From NCBI GenBank assembly GCA_036821905.1, contig DAISIR010000002.1, positions 124,001 to 188,000 of the forward strand: a stretch of DNA of 64,000 nt, given 5' to 3'. Position 1 is the first letter of the stretch; the number at the start of each line of letters is the position of its first letter. Below are positions 33,135 through 40,374 of the stretch, piece by piece. A model generated the notes under the pieces. The model was not told the DNA's origin, made no database searches, and was given only the letters and a program-made list of their open reading frames with translations. The translations under genes and the position numbers were made by a program. The stretch comes from Brooklawnia sp937867175. GTDB taxonomy: Bacteria > Actinomycetota > Actinomycetes > Propionibacteriales > Propionibacteriaceae.

Positions 33135-34652
33135 TTGCGCGGGCCGGAATCACACTTGGAAAGAGCCGTTGCGCCGGTTCTGGTAGGGGCGCTTGCCCTG
33201 CTGCTCATCGGCTATAGGTCTTGGGTGCCCGGGCCTTGGCTTGACGAGGTAGTCACGATCATGTCCGCTCAGCGTTCTTGGTCATCTTTGGCTCTGATGC
33301 TAGACAATGTCGATCTCGTTCATGGTCTTTATTACGCACTAATGCATGTCTGGTTCGATGTGGTGGGCTATTCGCCGTTCACGCTTCGGGTTCCTTCCGT
33401 GGCAGCGATGGCCGTGGCGGCCGCTCTTCTGGTGTCTCTCGGCACGCGACTAGTTCACTGGCGAGCCGGGGTGTTCGCCGGAATCGCTTTCATATCTCTA
33501 CCGAGCGTGACTTCCTCGGGTATTGAGGGACGCACTTTCGCGCCGGCCACAGCGGCCCTGACGTTAGCGATCTGGCTGTTTGTCATGGCTGTGCACCGGC
33601 AGCGGGCTATTTGGTGGACTGCGTACGGGGCTGCCGTTGTTCTCGCCACTTCCCTGCACGTTTTCTGCGCCCTCGTGTTTATGGTCCTGCCTCTTGTGAT
33701 GCGCCTATCGCCTACAAGAATGCGCCAGTGGCGCGCCTTCGCTATTTCCTCTGGCCTTGCCGCCCTGATACTGGCTCCCTTCCTGATCAAGGTGGCGTCG
33801 CAGCGGGGGCAGTTGGGAGGCCTCACTCCGATCGGGTTGGGGTCACTCGTGTCCGCACCCAGAAGTATCTGGTTTCCTTGGCCAACCTGGGGCGGATATC
33901 CGATGATCTTCGTAGCATGGCTCATTCTCGCCATCACCCTAGGAGTTCTGCTTGTTTCGATGCGTCGCCAATTCTGGTCGCAAGAACTTCCTCTTGGGGT
34001 GGGGGGAACGTTGACGCTGGTTATCGGTTGGCTTCTGGCCCCAGTAGTCCTCGTGATGGCGTGGAGTGCTGTTGGTTCTGACATGTACGCGCCTCGGTAC
34101 ATGATCATCACGAGTCCCGCCTTGGCCCTGGCTATAGGCATCGCTCTGCACTCATTAAGCCTGAGCCTGGGCAGGGCTTGGATCGCCTGGGTGCTTCTAG
34201 CAATGGCGCTAACAGTCACGATTGCCTTGCCTTGGAACGCGCAACGGTCTACCTCGGCTAAGTATGGTGCGCAAACTGCGCTGGTCGCCGAGGCTGTTCG
34301 GGCGGGACTGCGAGATGGGGACGCCGTCATATTTGTCAGAGTGGGCGGTCGCATGACTCAGCCGAGGAATGCGAAGTACGCATACCCAGCAGCCTTTGGG
34401 AATGCTGACGATCTCACGATGGGTCAGGCCTATCACCAAACCAACTCGCTCTATGATGTTGATGTGCCGCTGGGCGACGTGTCGGAGCGTCTGAATGGCC
34501 GCGCGCGGGTTCTCGCGATTTGCCAGGTGCAGTCGGGCGCACCTGAGGACAATGGCGATCTCCAAACTCTTCGGAATGAGGGGTTTGCTGAGACGTCTTC
34601 TGTGACAGGAGATGGTTGGGTGGTCCGGGTCTTCGAGCGTCAGGCGGCGTAG
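33135..34652 (+). CDS. multi-spanning glycosyltransferase (GT-C, family 39/83-like)
   Basis: The product (up to 505 aa) has about 10-11 membrane segments. The first periplasmic loop has PWLDEVVTIMSA, the Asp-Glu pair of GT-C polyprenyl-phosphate-sugar transferases (PMT, ArnT type). It is followed by VDLVHGLYYALMHVWFDVVG, where HGLYY is typical of mannosyltransferase-like family members. The soluble C-terminal 110 residues are compatible with the family. Acceptor and sugar are unknown. The TTG at 33135 and another at about 33156 are possible starts. Codon use and GC are visibly lower than in flanking core genes, and no other glycan genes are near, so it looks like horizontally acquired cargo. 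Confidence 0.75.
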   Translation: MRGPESHLERAVAPVLVGALALLLIGYRSWVPGPWLDEVVTIMSAQRSWSSLALMLDNVDLVHGLYYALMHVWFDVVGYSPFTLRVPSVAAMAVAAALLVSLGTRLVHWRAGVFAGIAFISLPSVTSSGIEGRTFAPATAALTLAIWLFVMAVHRQRAIWWTAYGAAVVLATSLHVFCALVFMVLPLVMRLSPTRMRQWRAFAISSGLAALILAPFLIKVASQRGQLGGLTPIGLGSLVSAPRSIWFPWPTWGGYPMIFVAWLILAITLGVLLVSMRRQFWSQELPLGVGGTLTLVIGWLLAPVVLVMAWSAVGSDMYAPRYMIITSPALALAIGIALHSLSLSLGRAWIAWVLLAMALTVTIALPWNAQRSTSAKYGAQTALVAEAVRAGLRDGDAVIFVRVGGRMTQPRNAKYAYPAAFGNADDLTMGQAYHQTNSLYDVDVPLGDVSERLNGRARVLAICQVQSGAPEDNGDLQTLRNEGFAETSSVTGDGWVVRVFERQAA

Positions 34653-34720
34653 CCATCCCGGTCCTGCTTACCCCGACTCTGGCCACTGACACATCCTCTT
34701 CTGCCGCGAGTGGTCGGATG

Positions 34721-34987
34721 TCAGCGCTGGCGGTAGATGTCCGCGCGGTGGTCGATGGCCACGATCGTGACGACGTCCGTGATCCGATAGATGATGCGAA
34801 AGTCGCCGCGGCGTGCACTGTGCAGGCCCTCCAGTTCGCGCCGGAGCGGTTTGCCGACGCGGTGTGGGTTCTCGGCCAAGGCGCCGTAGATGAACTCGAC
34901 CGCGGCGGCCGCGGCCTTCTCCGGGAGTCGGGTGAGGGCCCGTTTGGCGGTGGGCGTCCAGGCGATCGGGAGCGGTTCGTCGCTCAT
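34721..34987 (-). CDS. relE: RelE/ParE-family toxin
   Basis: The 88-aa product is a RelE-type toxin, predicted to cut mRNA on the ribosome or poison gyrase. Visible family features are IAWTPTAKRALTRLPEKAAA, GKPLRRELEGLHSARRGDFR, then IIYRITD and the C-terminal VAIDHRADIY(R). The Arg and Tyr/His residues in RRGDFRIIY and HRADIYR fit an active RelE. It is translationally coupled to the upstream antitoxin (ATGA at 34984-34987). Confidence 0.9.
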   Translation of the reverse strand: MSDEPLPIAWTPTAKRALTRLPEKAAAAAVEFIYGALAENPHRVGKPLRRELEGLHSARRGDFRIIYRITDVVTIVAIDHRADIYRQR

Positions 34988-35265
34988 GCGCTGAGGGAGC
35001 GCAGGATCTCATCCTTGGTCAGGACCTCGGCTTCGCCGGCAGCGAGTTCGGTCAGGCTGGCGCGGATCTGTCTCATGAGGGTGGGTCGTCCGGCGGTGTC
35101 GAGGGTCTCTTCCAGGGACGCCAGGTCCTCGACGCTGAGCACCACTGCGGCGGGCCGCCCGTGCTTGGTGATGACCACACGGTCATGCTCGCGCTCCACC
35201 TGGTCTACGACCTCGGACAGGTGGTCCTTCACGTCCTTCAGCGCCATCGTGCCCTCAACCGTCAT
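34984..35265 (-). CDS. Phd/YefM-type antitoxin
   Basis: The 93-aa product carries the Phd/YefM fold: MALKDVKDHLSEVVDQVERE, then HDRVVITKHGRPAAVVLSVE. Such proteins bind DNA through the N-terminal dimer and toxin through the C-terminal helices. The frame is open to a TTG at 35283, but the ATG at 35265 fits better: TACACT, a -10 box, ends 7 nt before it, giving a leaderless start. It pairs with the RelE toxin gene just downstream. Confidence 0.88.
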   Translation of the reverse strand: MTVEGTMALKDVKDHLSEVVDQVEREHDRVVITKHGRPAAVVLSVEDLASLEETLDTAGRPTLMRQIRASLTELAAGEAEVLTKDEILRSLSA

Positions 35266-35330
35266 AGCCACAAGTGTAGCCAATTCGCCGCGCAGAACAA
35301 CGCCCGCTCATGCCGCGCCGGGTGCGTCGG

Positions 35331-35624
35331 TCAAACAGCTTGGAGCGGCTCGATCTGGTCGAGGGCGTTCCCGAGGTGGTCCTTCTCGATTTCGAGGTCG
35401 AAGCGGGTCTGGAGGTTGAGCCAGAACCGGTCGGTGGTCCCGAAGTAGCGCGCCAATCGGAGTGCTGTGTCGGCGGTGATGCGCCGCTTGCCGTGCACGA
35501 TCTCGTTGATTCGCCGCGGGGGGACGCCGATCGCCACCGCGAGGCGGTTCTGGCTGATCTGCAAGGGCTCCAGGAACTCTTCCATCAGGATCTCGCCCGG
35601 GTGGATGGGTGTGATGGCCGTCAT
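35331..35624 (-). CDS. higA: HigA-family XRE antitoxin (right, intact module)
   Basis: This 97-aa protein (ATG at 35624, GGAGG 8 nt upstream) has the HigA start PIHPGEILMEEFLEPLQ and the same helix-turn-helix as the left copy (RLAVAIGVPPRRINEIVHGK). It differs from the left HigA at about 14 of 100 aligned positions, mostly in the N-terminus and in the toxin-facing C-terminus (FDLEIEKDHLGNALDQIEPL). It follows an intact higB with a 15-nt gap. The recognition helix is identical in the two copies. Confidence 0.92.
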   Translation of the reverse strand: MTAITPIHPGEILMEEFLEPLQISQNRLAVAIGVPPRRINEIVHGKRRITADTALRLARYFGTTDRFWLNLQTRFDLEIEKDHLGNALDQIEPLQAV

Positions 35625-35639
35625 GGGTGTCACCTCCTG

Positions 35640-35921
35640 TCAGTGGTAGTCGAGGATCTCGACGTCGGCGGGTCCGGCGTCGGTCCAGGTGAAGCAGATC
35701 CGCCATTGCTGGTTGATCCGGATGCTGTGCTGACCCACCCGGTCGCCCCGGAGGGCTTCCAACCGGTTGCCCGGCGGCACCCGCAGGTCGTCTAGCGTCT
35801 CTGCGGCGTCCAGCATCACCAGCTTCCGCAGCGCGACTCGCTCGATCCGCGGATCGATGCTCTTGACTCGCTGCCGTGACCAGAGCCGTTCGGTCGCCGG
35901 GTCCCGGAAGGATCTGATCAC
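35640..35921 (-). CDS. higB: HigB toxin (intact)
   Basis: The 93-aa product is a HigB/RelE-fold, ribosome-dependent mRNA endonuclease. It starts MIRSFRDPATERLW and contains RLEALRGDRVGQHSIRINQQ, then WRICFTWTDAGPADVEILDYH; the RINQQWRICF segment is the HigB signature. The GTG start has no ribosome binding site and lies 6 nt past a TATAGT -10 box, so translation is probably leaderless. It precedes higA, the typical hig order of toxin first. Confidence 0.92.
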   Translation of the reverse strand: MIRSFRDPATERLWSRQRVKSIDPRIERVALRKLVMLDAAETLDDLRVPPGNRLEALRGDRVGQHSIRINQQWRICFTWTDAGPADVEILDYH

Positions 35922-35926
35922 TTACT

Positions 35927-35948
35927 CACTATAACGCATCGCGTCATA
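35927..35948 (-). promoter_or_regulatory. HigA operator/promoter, right copy
   Basis: Same 22 bp as at 6239-6260, containing the imperfect palindrome TATAACGCATCGCGTCATA and, on the minus strand, the TATAGT -10 box (35933-35928). Identity of the site at both loci, while the coding DNA has diverged to roughly 80 percent, argues that both HigA proteins still recognise it. Confidence 0.7.
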
Positions 35949-35997
35949 TCCGCTCATGCCGCAGACAGCTTGTGCCTTTCGGAGTTCGCACACGAAC

Positions 35998-36026
35998 TTG
36001 ATCGTAGACCTTGCAGGTTCTAAACT
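35998..36026 (+). promoter_or_regulatory. promoter of the third toxin-antitoxin operon
   Basis: TTGATC (35998-36003), a 17-nt spacer and TAAACT (36021-36026) form a good sigma-70-type promoter. The ATG follows after 6 nt, so the mRNA would be leaderless. Confidence 0.65.
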
Positions 36027-36032
36027 GTCTGC

Positions 36033-36383
36033 ATGTGGCGGGTGGACCTCGGGCTCATCGAGGATTGGCTCGACTCGCTCGACGACCGGTCGGTAGAGCA
36101 GGTCGTCGCGGCAATCGAGGTGCTCGCCGAACGGGGTCCCAACCTGGGGCGACCGCTCGTCGACACCGTGACTGCATCTCGACATCGCAACATGAAAGAA
36201 CTCCGACCGGGGTCATCGGGACGTAGCGAACTGCGCGTGCTGTTCGCGTTCGACCCCGAACGACAAGCCATCCTGCTGGTCGCCGGGGACAAGGCCGGCA
36301 ACTGGCAGCGCTGGTACCGCAAGAACATCCCGGTGGCCGACGATCTGCTCGACGCCCACCTACGCAGACTCCAAGGACGGTGA
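36033..36383 (+). CDS. RelE/HigB-superfamily toxin (phage Gp49-like)
   Basis: The 116-aa product belongs to the Gp49/HigB-like branch of the RelE superfamily. It reads VDLGLIEDWLDSLDDRSVEQ, then GPNLGRPLVDTVTASRHRNM, KELRPGSSGRSELRVLFAFD and WQRWYRKNIPVADDLL. The KELRPG...LRVLFAFDP block is diagnostic. It is followed by an XRE protein with a 4-nt overlap or 5-nt gap, the usual toxin-first order. It is transcribed divergently from the higBA module. Confidence 0.88.
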   Translation: MWRVDLGLIEDWLDSLDDRSVEQVVAAIEVLAERGPNLGRPLVDTVTASRHRNMKELRPGSSGRSELRVLFAFDPERQAILLVAGDKAGNWQRWYRKNIPVADDLLDAHLRRLQGR

Positions 36384-36388
36384 ACACC

Positions 36389-36694
36389 ATGGGAACGACA
36401 CTGGACGACTACCTCGCCAAGCGACCCGTCAACCGCGAGCGGGTCGAGGCCCACAAGCAACGCATGATGGCCGAAGTGCGGGGGTACCGTCTGCGTGAAC
36501 TGCGCGAACAGGCTGGCTACACCCAAGCCCAACTCGCTGAACGGATCGGCGTGGGGCAGCGGCAGGTCTCCAAGATCGAGAACGGAGACCTGGAGAACGC
36601 CAAGATCGGCACCATCCGCAGCTACCTCGAAGCCGTTGGCGGCAGCATGGAGGTCGACTATGTCATGGGAGACCAGCGCGTCCGGGTCGCCTAG
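36389..36694 (+). CDS. XRE-family antitoxin
   Basis: The 101-aa product has a Cro/C1 helix-turn-helix at about 33-85: LRELREQAGYTQAQLAERIG, VGQRQVSKIENGD and TIRSYLEAVGGSME. The N-terminal 30 residues (TLDDYLAKRPVNRERVEAHK) are the usual toxin-binding extension of this group. The ATG at 36389 is preferred since AAGGA is 11 nt upstream; a GTG at 36380 overlaps the toxin stop and is the alternative. Confidence 0.88.
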   Translation: MGTTLDDYLAKRPVNRERVEAHKQRMMAEVRGYRLRELREQAGYTQAQLAERIGVGQRQVSKIENGDLENAKIGTIRSYLEAVGGSMEVDYVMGDQRVRVA

Positions 36695-37340
36695 CCCAAT
36701 ATCCGGATTTGCCGCTGCCAGAGCGGTCCCGGCGTCGCCGCCCGAGACCGGAGATACTTGTTGGATGGTGGTCGCGGGGGAGTTGCGTGCCGACATAGCA
36801 GACGTAGAAGCCAGCCACGGCGAGCATTCCGCGGTTGACGAAAACAACCTCGCGACCCCCGAGCAGAATCAGGGGGCCTTGCAGGCGTCAGCGACGAAGA
36901 CACTCACGTCGCATTCGAGTTGCCACGAGCCCCTTGGCGCCATCTCGAAGTCGGCTTGGCTGAAGAACCACGCTTCGTAGTCCTGTTAGAGCGGGTCGAG
37001 TTCGTTGCCGAACAAGCCGGGTCCACCGTACGAGGCTGGCAGGGCGACCTGAACGACGTCTTCGTGGAGGACAACGACGTCTTCCATCTGCTCGATCGAA
37101 CTCACGATGGCTTCTGGGACAGCTCTGCAGGCCGCTATCTGTCGGGGGCGAGCAACCGGGGAACTGCTGCGGTCCTCCCCGACTACATCAACTTGGCCGG
37201 CGCCGTCGTCCCACCGCGGCACCCAGTAGGCGCATCACCCCCAAAAATAGGGCGCAGAGGTTGGGCACTTTATGGGGTAACTTATGGGGTATCTCTGGCC
37301 TTTTGAGGGTTTTCGTGGCCACTTCGGACCACCGCCAAAA
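36695..37340. other. unresolved segment between the toxin-antitoxin locus and tRNA-Arg
   Basis: No gene is well supported. A plus-strand frame from about 36890 to 37306 has protein-like stretches (RFVVLLERVEFVAEQAG, TVRGWQGDLNDVFVEDNDVF, HLLDRTHDGFWDS) but only TTG starts and no ribosome binding site. A minus-strand frame (36986-37222) is about as good. It is probably a decayed island gene. Confidence 0.35.
37270..37293. repeat. tandem 12-bp repeat near tRNA-Arg
   Basis: TTATGGGGTAAC is followed directly by TTATGGGGTATC, one mismatch in 12. Short direct repeats beside a tRNA gene can be arm-type integrase sites, but no integrase gene is in the window. Confidence 0.45.
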
Positions 37341-37345
37341 ACAAC

Positions 37346-37390
37346 GAACCCCGGCCTAACTAGGTGTTTAACCTTGTCAAACCGGGGTTC
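37346..37390 (-). terminator. terminator of tRNA-Arg
   Basis: GAACCCCGG (37346-37354) and CCGGGGTTC (37382-37390) form a 9-bp stem with a 27-nt loop, 7 nt past the tRNA 3' end on the minus strand. GTTGTTTTT follows the stem in that direction, as expected for an intrinsic terminator. Confidence 0.7.
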
Positions 37391-37396
37391 TAAGAG

Positions 37397-37468
37397 CGCC
37401 CCCGAGAGGATTCGAACCTCTGCTCCCGCCTCCGGAGGGCGGTGCTCTATCCCCTGAGCTACGGGGGC
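37397..37468 (-). tRNA. tRNA-Arg (anticodon CCG)
   Basis: The minus strand folds into a complete cloverleaf of 72 nt: acceptor GCCCCCG/CGGGGGC, D stem GCTC/GAGC, anticodon stem CCGCC/GGCGG with loop CTCCGGA, and T arm AGAGG-TTCGAAT-CCTCT. The anticodon CCG reads CGG (Arg). CCA is not encoded. It marks the boundary between the accessory region and the conserved lysA-atp block. Confidence 0.95.
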
Positions 37469-37607
37469 AGTACCGGATCCACCGGCCTGCGGGCAGAGTT
37501 CAGGTTAGCACTCGGGCCGGGCTGGGCGAAAACGAACGGCCTCCATTTCGCGGAGACTCGACAGGCAGGCACGACCAGCCATCGACCCTTCCAATCCTCG
37601 GCACCGA

Positions 37608-37638
37608 TTGGCCCGGCATTGCCCCGTCTGGGAGAATG
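37608..37638 (+). promoter_or_regulatory. putative promoter of lysA
   Basis: TTGGCC, an 18-nt spacer and GAGAAT lie just upstream of the GTG at 37646, about 8 nt from the -10 box. This would give a leaderless or near-leaderless mRNA. No Shine-Dalgarno is visible. Confidence 0.45.
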
Positions 37639-37645
37639 GCTCACC

Positions 37646-39049
37646 GTGACCCACATGCACGTTGCCGGGGCGATCCACGCCGACGTCTCAGCACCCAGCC
37701 CGCAGTGGCTGGAGCGTCCCGAAGACCCCAACGCGCTTGATACCGACCTGTGGAGCGACACGACCATTCGCAGCGAGCACGGTGTGATCTCCGTGGGTGG
37801 CGTCCAGGTCAATGACGCCGTCCGGGAACTGGGCTCACCCCTCTACTTGTTGGACGAGGCCGACTTCCGGCGGCGCGCCCGGGGCTTCGCGTCCGCCTTC
37901 AATGGTTGGGACGTCTACTACGCAGGCAAGGCCTTCTTGACCAGGACGATCACCCGCTGGGTCGCCGAGGAGGGCCTGTGCCTTGACGTCTGCTCGGGCG
38001 GCGAACTATTCACCGCGCTGCAGGCTGGCTTCGACCCGGCCCGGATCGGCATGCACGGCAACAACAAGAGCACGGACGAATTGGCGGCCGGACTGAAGGC
38101 CGGGGTGGGCCGCATCATTGTCGACTCACTCGACGAGATTGAGCGCATTGAGCAGTTATGTCAGGCGAACGGTTGGCACGCTCGTGTCATGGTGCGGGTG
38201 ACGCCGGGCGTCGAGGCCCACACCCACCAGTACATCGCCACGGCTCACGAAGACCAGAAGTTCGGCTTCTCGATCACCAACAACCAGGCGATGGTCGCCA
38301 TGGTGCGCTGCCACTACAGCCCGTCGATGACCCTCCTCGGACTGCACAGCCACATCGGCTCGCAGATCTTCGACACCGGCGGCTTTGAGGTGGCCGCTCG
38401 GCGCAGCATGAGGCTGCTGGCCCAGTTCGCGGCGGCCACCGGCGTCCAGTTGCCGGAGCTGAACCTTGGCGGTGGTTTCGGCATCGCCTACACGGGCGCG
38501 GACTCGCCAGCAACGGTGGATGAGCTGTCCCGCAGCCTGCGCGAAATTGTGACATTCGAGTCGCGCGCCCATCAAATGGAGCTGCCGCGGGTCTCGATCG
38601 AACCCGGCCGCGCGATCGTCGGTCCCAGCGCGATGGCCGTCTACACGGTGGGCACCGTCAAACCGGTCGACCTTGAGGACGGTAGCCAGCGCGTCTATGT
38701 CAGCGTGGACGGTGGCATGAGCGACAACATCCGTCCCGCCCTCTACGCGGCGCAGTACTCCGCCAACCTGGCCAACCGCCTCTCGGACGCCGACCCCGTG
38801 CTTTGCCGCGTTGTCGGCAGACACTGCGAGGGCGGCGACATCTTGGTGCACGATGTCTTCCTACCGGCCGACATCCACCCCGGTGATCTGATCGCGGTGC
38901 CCGGGGCCGGCGCCTACAGCCGCGCGATGGCGAGCAACTACAACCACACGCCGCGCCCGCCAGTGGTCGCGGTATATGAAGGGCAACTGACCACCTTGCT
39001 GCGACGCGAGACACTTGACGACTTGCTGGCGCTGGACGTGGGGGAGTGA
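37646..39049 (+). CDS. lysA: diaminopimelate decarboxylase
   Basis: LysA decarboxylates meso-diaminopimelate to lysine with PLP. The 467-aa product shows VYYAGKAFLTRTITRWV (the PLP lysine in YAGKA), CSGGELFTALQAGFD, GLHSHIGSQIFD, LNLGGGFGIAY (glycine-rich phosphate site) and VSIEPGRAIVG. DPVLCRVVGRHCEGGDILVHD is the Cys/Glu-containing active site from the partner subunit. The frame is open to 37442, but that would overlap the tRNA; the GTG at 37646 or ATG at 37655 is the real start. The gene is followed by hom with overlapping or adjoining ends, a common actinobacterial order. Confidence 0.93.
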   Translation: MTHMHVAGAIHADVSAPSPQWLERPEDPNALDTDLWSDTTIRSEHGVISVGGVQVNDAVRELGSPLYLLDEADFRRRARGFASAFNGWDVYYAGKAFLTRTITRWVAEEGLCLDVCSGGELFTALQAGFDPARIGMHGNNKSTDELAAGLKAGVGRIIVDSLDEIERIEQLCQANGWHARVMVRVTPGVEAHTHQYIATAHEDQKFGFSITNNQAMVAMVRCHYSPSMTLLGLHSHIGSQIFDTGGFEVAARRSMRLLAQFAAATGVQLPELNLGGGFGIAYTGADSPATVDELSRSLREIVTFESRAHQMELPRVSIEPGRAIVGPSAMAVYTVGTVKPVDLEDGSQRVYVSVDGGMSDNIRPALYAAQYSANLANRLSDADPVLCRVVGRHCEGGDILVHDVFLPADIHPGDLIAVPGAGAYSRAMASNYNHTPRPPVVAVYEGQLTTLLRRETLDDLLALDVGE

Positions 39050-39057
39050 GGATGGAA

Positions 39058-40374
39058 ATGACGCAGACGATGAATGAACCGCTCAAGGTGGCCCTGCTGG
39101 GCTGCGGGGTCGTGGGCACGCAAGTGGCCCGTTTGATCCTCGAACAAGGGGACGACCTGACCGCGCGCATCGGCCGGCCACTCGAACTGGTGGGTATCGC
39201 GGTTCGCAACCTTGATCGACCGCGCCCCGAGATGCTGAGGCCGTTGTTGACCACAGATGCGGACGCCCTGGTCGCGCGTGACGACGTCGACATCGTGATC
39301 GAACTGATCGGTGGGGTGGCCGATGCCGGCCGGTTGATCCGGGCGGCTTTCGAGCATGGCGCTTCGGTCGTGACCGCCAACAAGGCGCTGCTGGCCAGCG
39401 AGGGTGAGACCATATTCCCCGCGGCCGAGCGCGCGGGCGTCGACCTCTACTACGAGGCCGCAGTCGCGGGCGCGATCCCGATCATCCGGCCCCTGCGTGA
39501 ATCCTTGGTCGGCGACGCCATCCAGGTCGTGATGGGCATCGTGAACGGCACCACCAACTACATCCTCGACAAGATGACCACCGAGAGACTCGACTACCAG
39601 ACCGCGCTGGTTCAAGCCAAGGACCTGGGCTACGCAGAAGCCGACCCGACCGCCGACGTCGAGGGTTATGACGCCGCCGCCAAGGCAGCTCTGCTGGCCA
39701 GCATCGCCTTCCACACCAAGGTGCGCGGCGACTCGGTACACCGCGAGGGCATCACCCATATCGTTCCCGACGACATCCGAGCGGCCAAAGACCTGGATTG
39801 CGTGATCAAGCTGCTCGCCGTGGCCAACCTGCTTGAGGACGGACGCATCAGCGTCCGGGTGCACCCGGCCATGGTGCCCAACAGCCATCCGCTGGCCACT
39901 GTGGGCGGCGCCTACAACGCCATCTTCGTTGAGGCGGCCGCTGCCGGACGGCTGATGTTCGTCGGCCCCGGCGCTGGTGGCGCCCCAACTGCAAGCGCAG
40001 TGGTCGGCGACTTGGTGACGGTGGCCCGCAATCGGGCAAGGGGCGTGGTCGGGCCGCGCCAGTCGCTCTACGCCGACCGTCAGGTCGCCCCGATGGGCGC
40101 ACTGCAGACCCGGTACTTCCTGCGCTTCCGGGTGACCGATGAGCCGGGCGTGCTGGCCGCCGTGGCGGGCATCTTCGCCCGTCACCAGATCTCGGTGCAA
40201 ACCGTCCGGCAGATGCCGGTTGACGACGTCGGCTTGGTCGACCGCGACACCGCCGAACTGCGGATGACCACCCACCTGGCAACCGAGGACGCCGTGCTCG
40301 CCTGTCTGGCGGAACTGAAGGCCAGCCCGCAGGTTCGCAGTGAGGTGCGCTTCATCCGTGTGGAGGGGCTGTGA
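39058..40374 (+). CDS. hom: homoserine dehydrogenase
   Basis: Hom reduces aspartate semialdehyde to homoserine. The 438-aa product has the NAD(P)-binding LLGCGVVGTQVARLIL at the N-terminus, VTANKALLA, the catalytic region YYEAAVAGAIPIIRPLRESL, and GIVNGTTNYILDKM. The C-terminal ACT domain (RFRVTDEPGVLAAVAGIFA, about 355-430) is the usual site of threonine feedback control. Alternative starts are GTG 39046, which overlaps the lysA stop, and ATG 39052; 39058 was chosen because GAGG lies 6 nt upstream. It is directly followed by thrH. Confidence 0.93.
   Translation: MTQTMNEPLKVALLGCGVVGTQVARLILEQGDDLTARIGRPLELVGIAVRNLDRPRPEMLRPLLTTDADALVARDDVDIVIELIGGVADAGRLIRAAFEHGASVVTANKALLASEGETIFPAAERAGVDLYYEAAVAGAIPIIRPLRESLVGDAIQVVMGIVNGTTNYILDKMTTERLDYQTALVQAKDLGYAEADPTADVEGYDAAAKAALLASIAFHTKVRGDSVHREGITHIVPDDIRAAKDLDCVIKLLAVANLLEDGRISVRVHPAMVPNSHPLATVGGAYNAIFVEAAAAGRLMFVGPGAGGAPTASAVVGDLVTVARNRARGVVGPRQSLYADRQVAPMGALQTRYFLRFRVTDEPGVLAAVAGIFARHQISVQTVRQMPVDDVGLVDRDTAELRMTTHLATEDAVLACLAELKASPQVRSEVRFIRVEGL

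Noticed and set aside
5832..35921. HigBA copies as active recombination sites that excise the island
   Set aside because: The two modules are direct repeats, but only about 80 percent identical over 400 bp, which is too diverged for efficient homologous recombination today.
37442..37645. 68-codon extension of LysA
   Set aside because: It would overlap tRNA-Arg and lacks LysA similarity; the GTG at 37646 fits the promoter and the family start.
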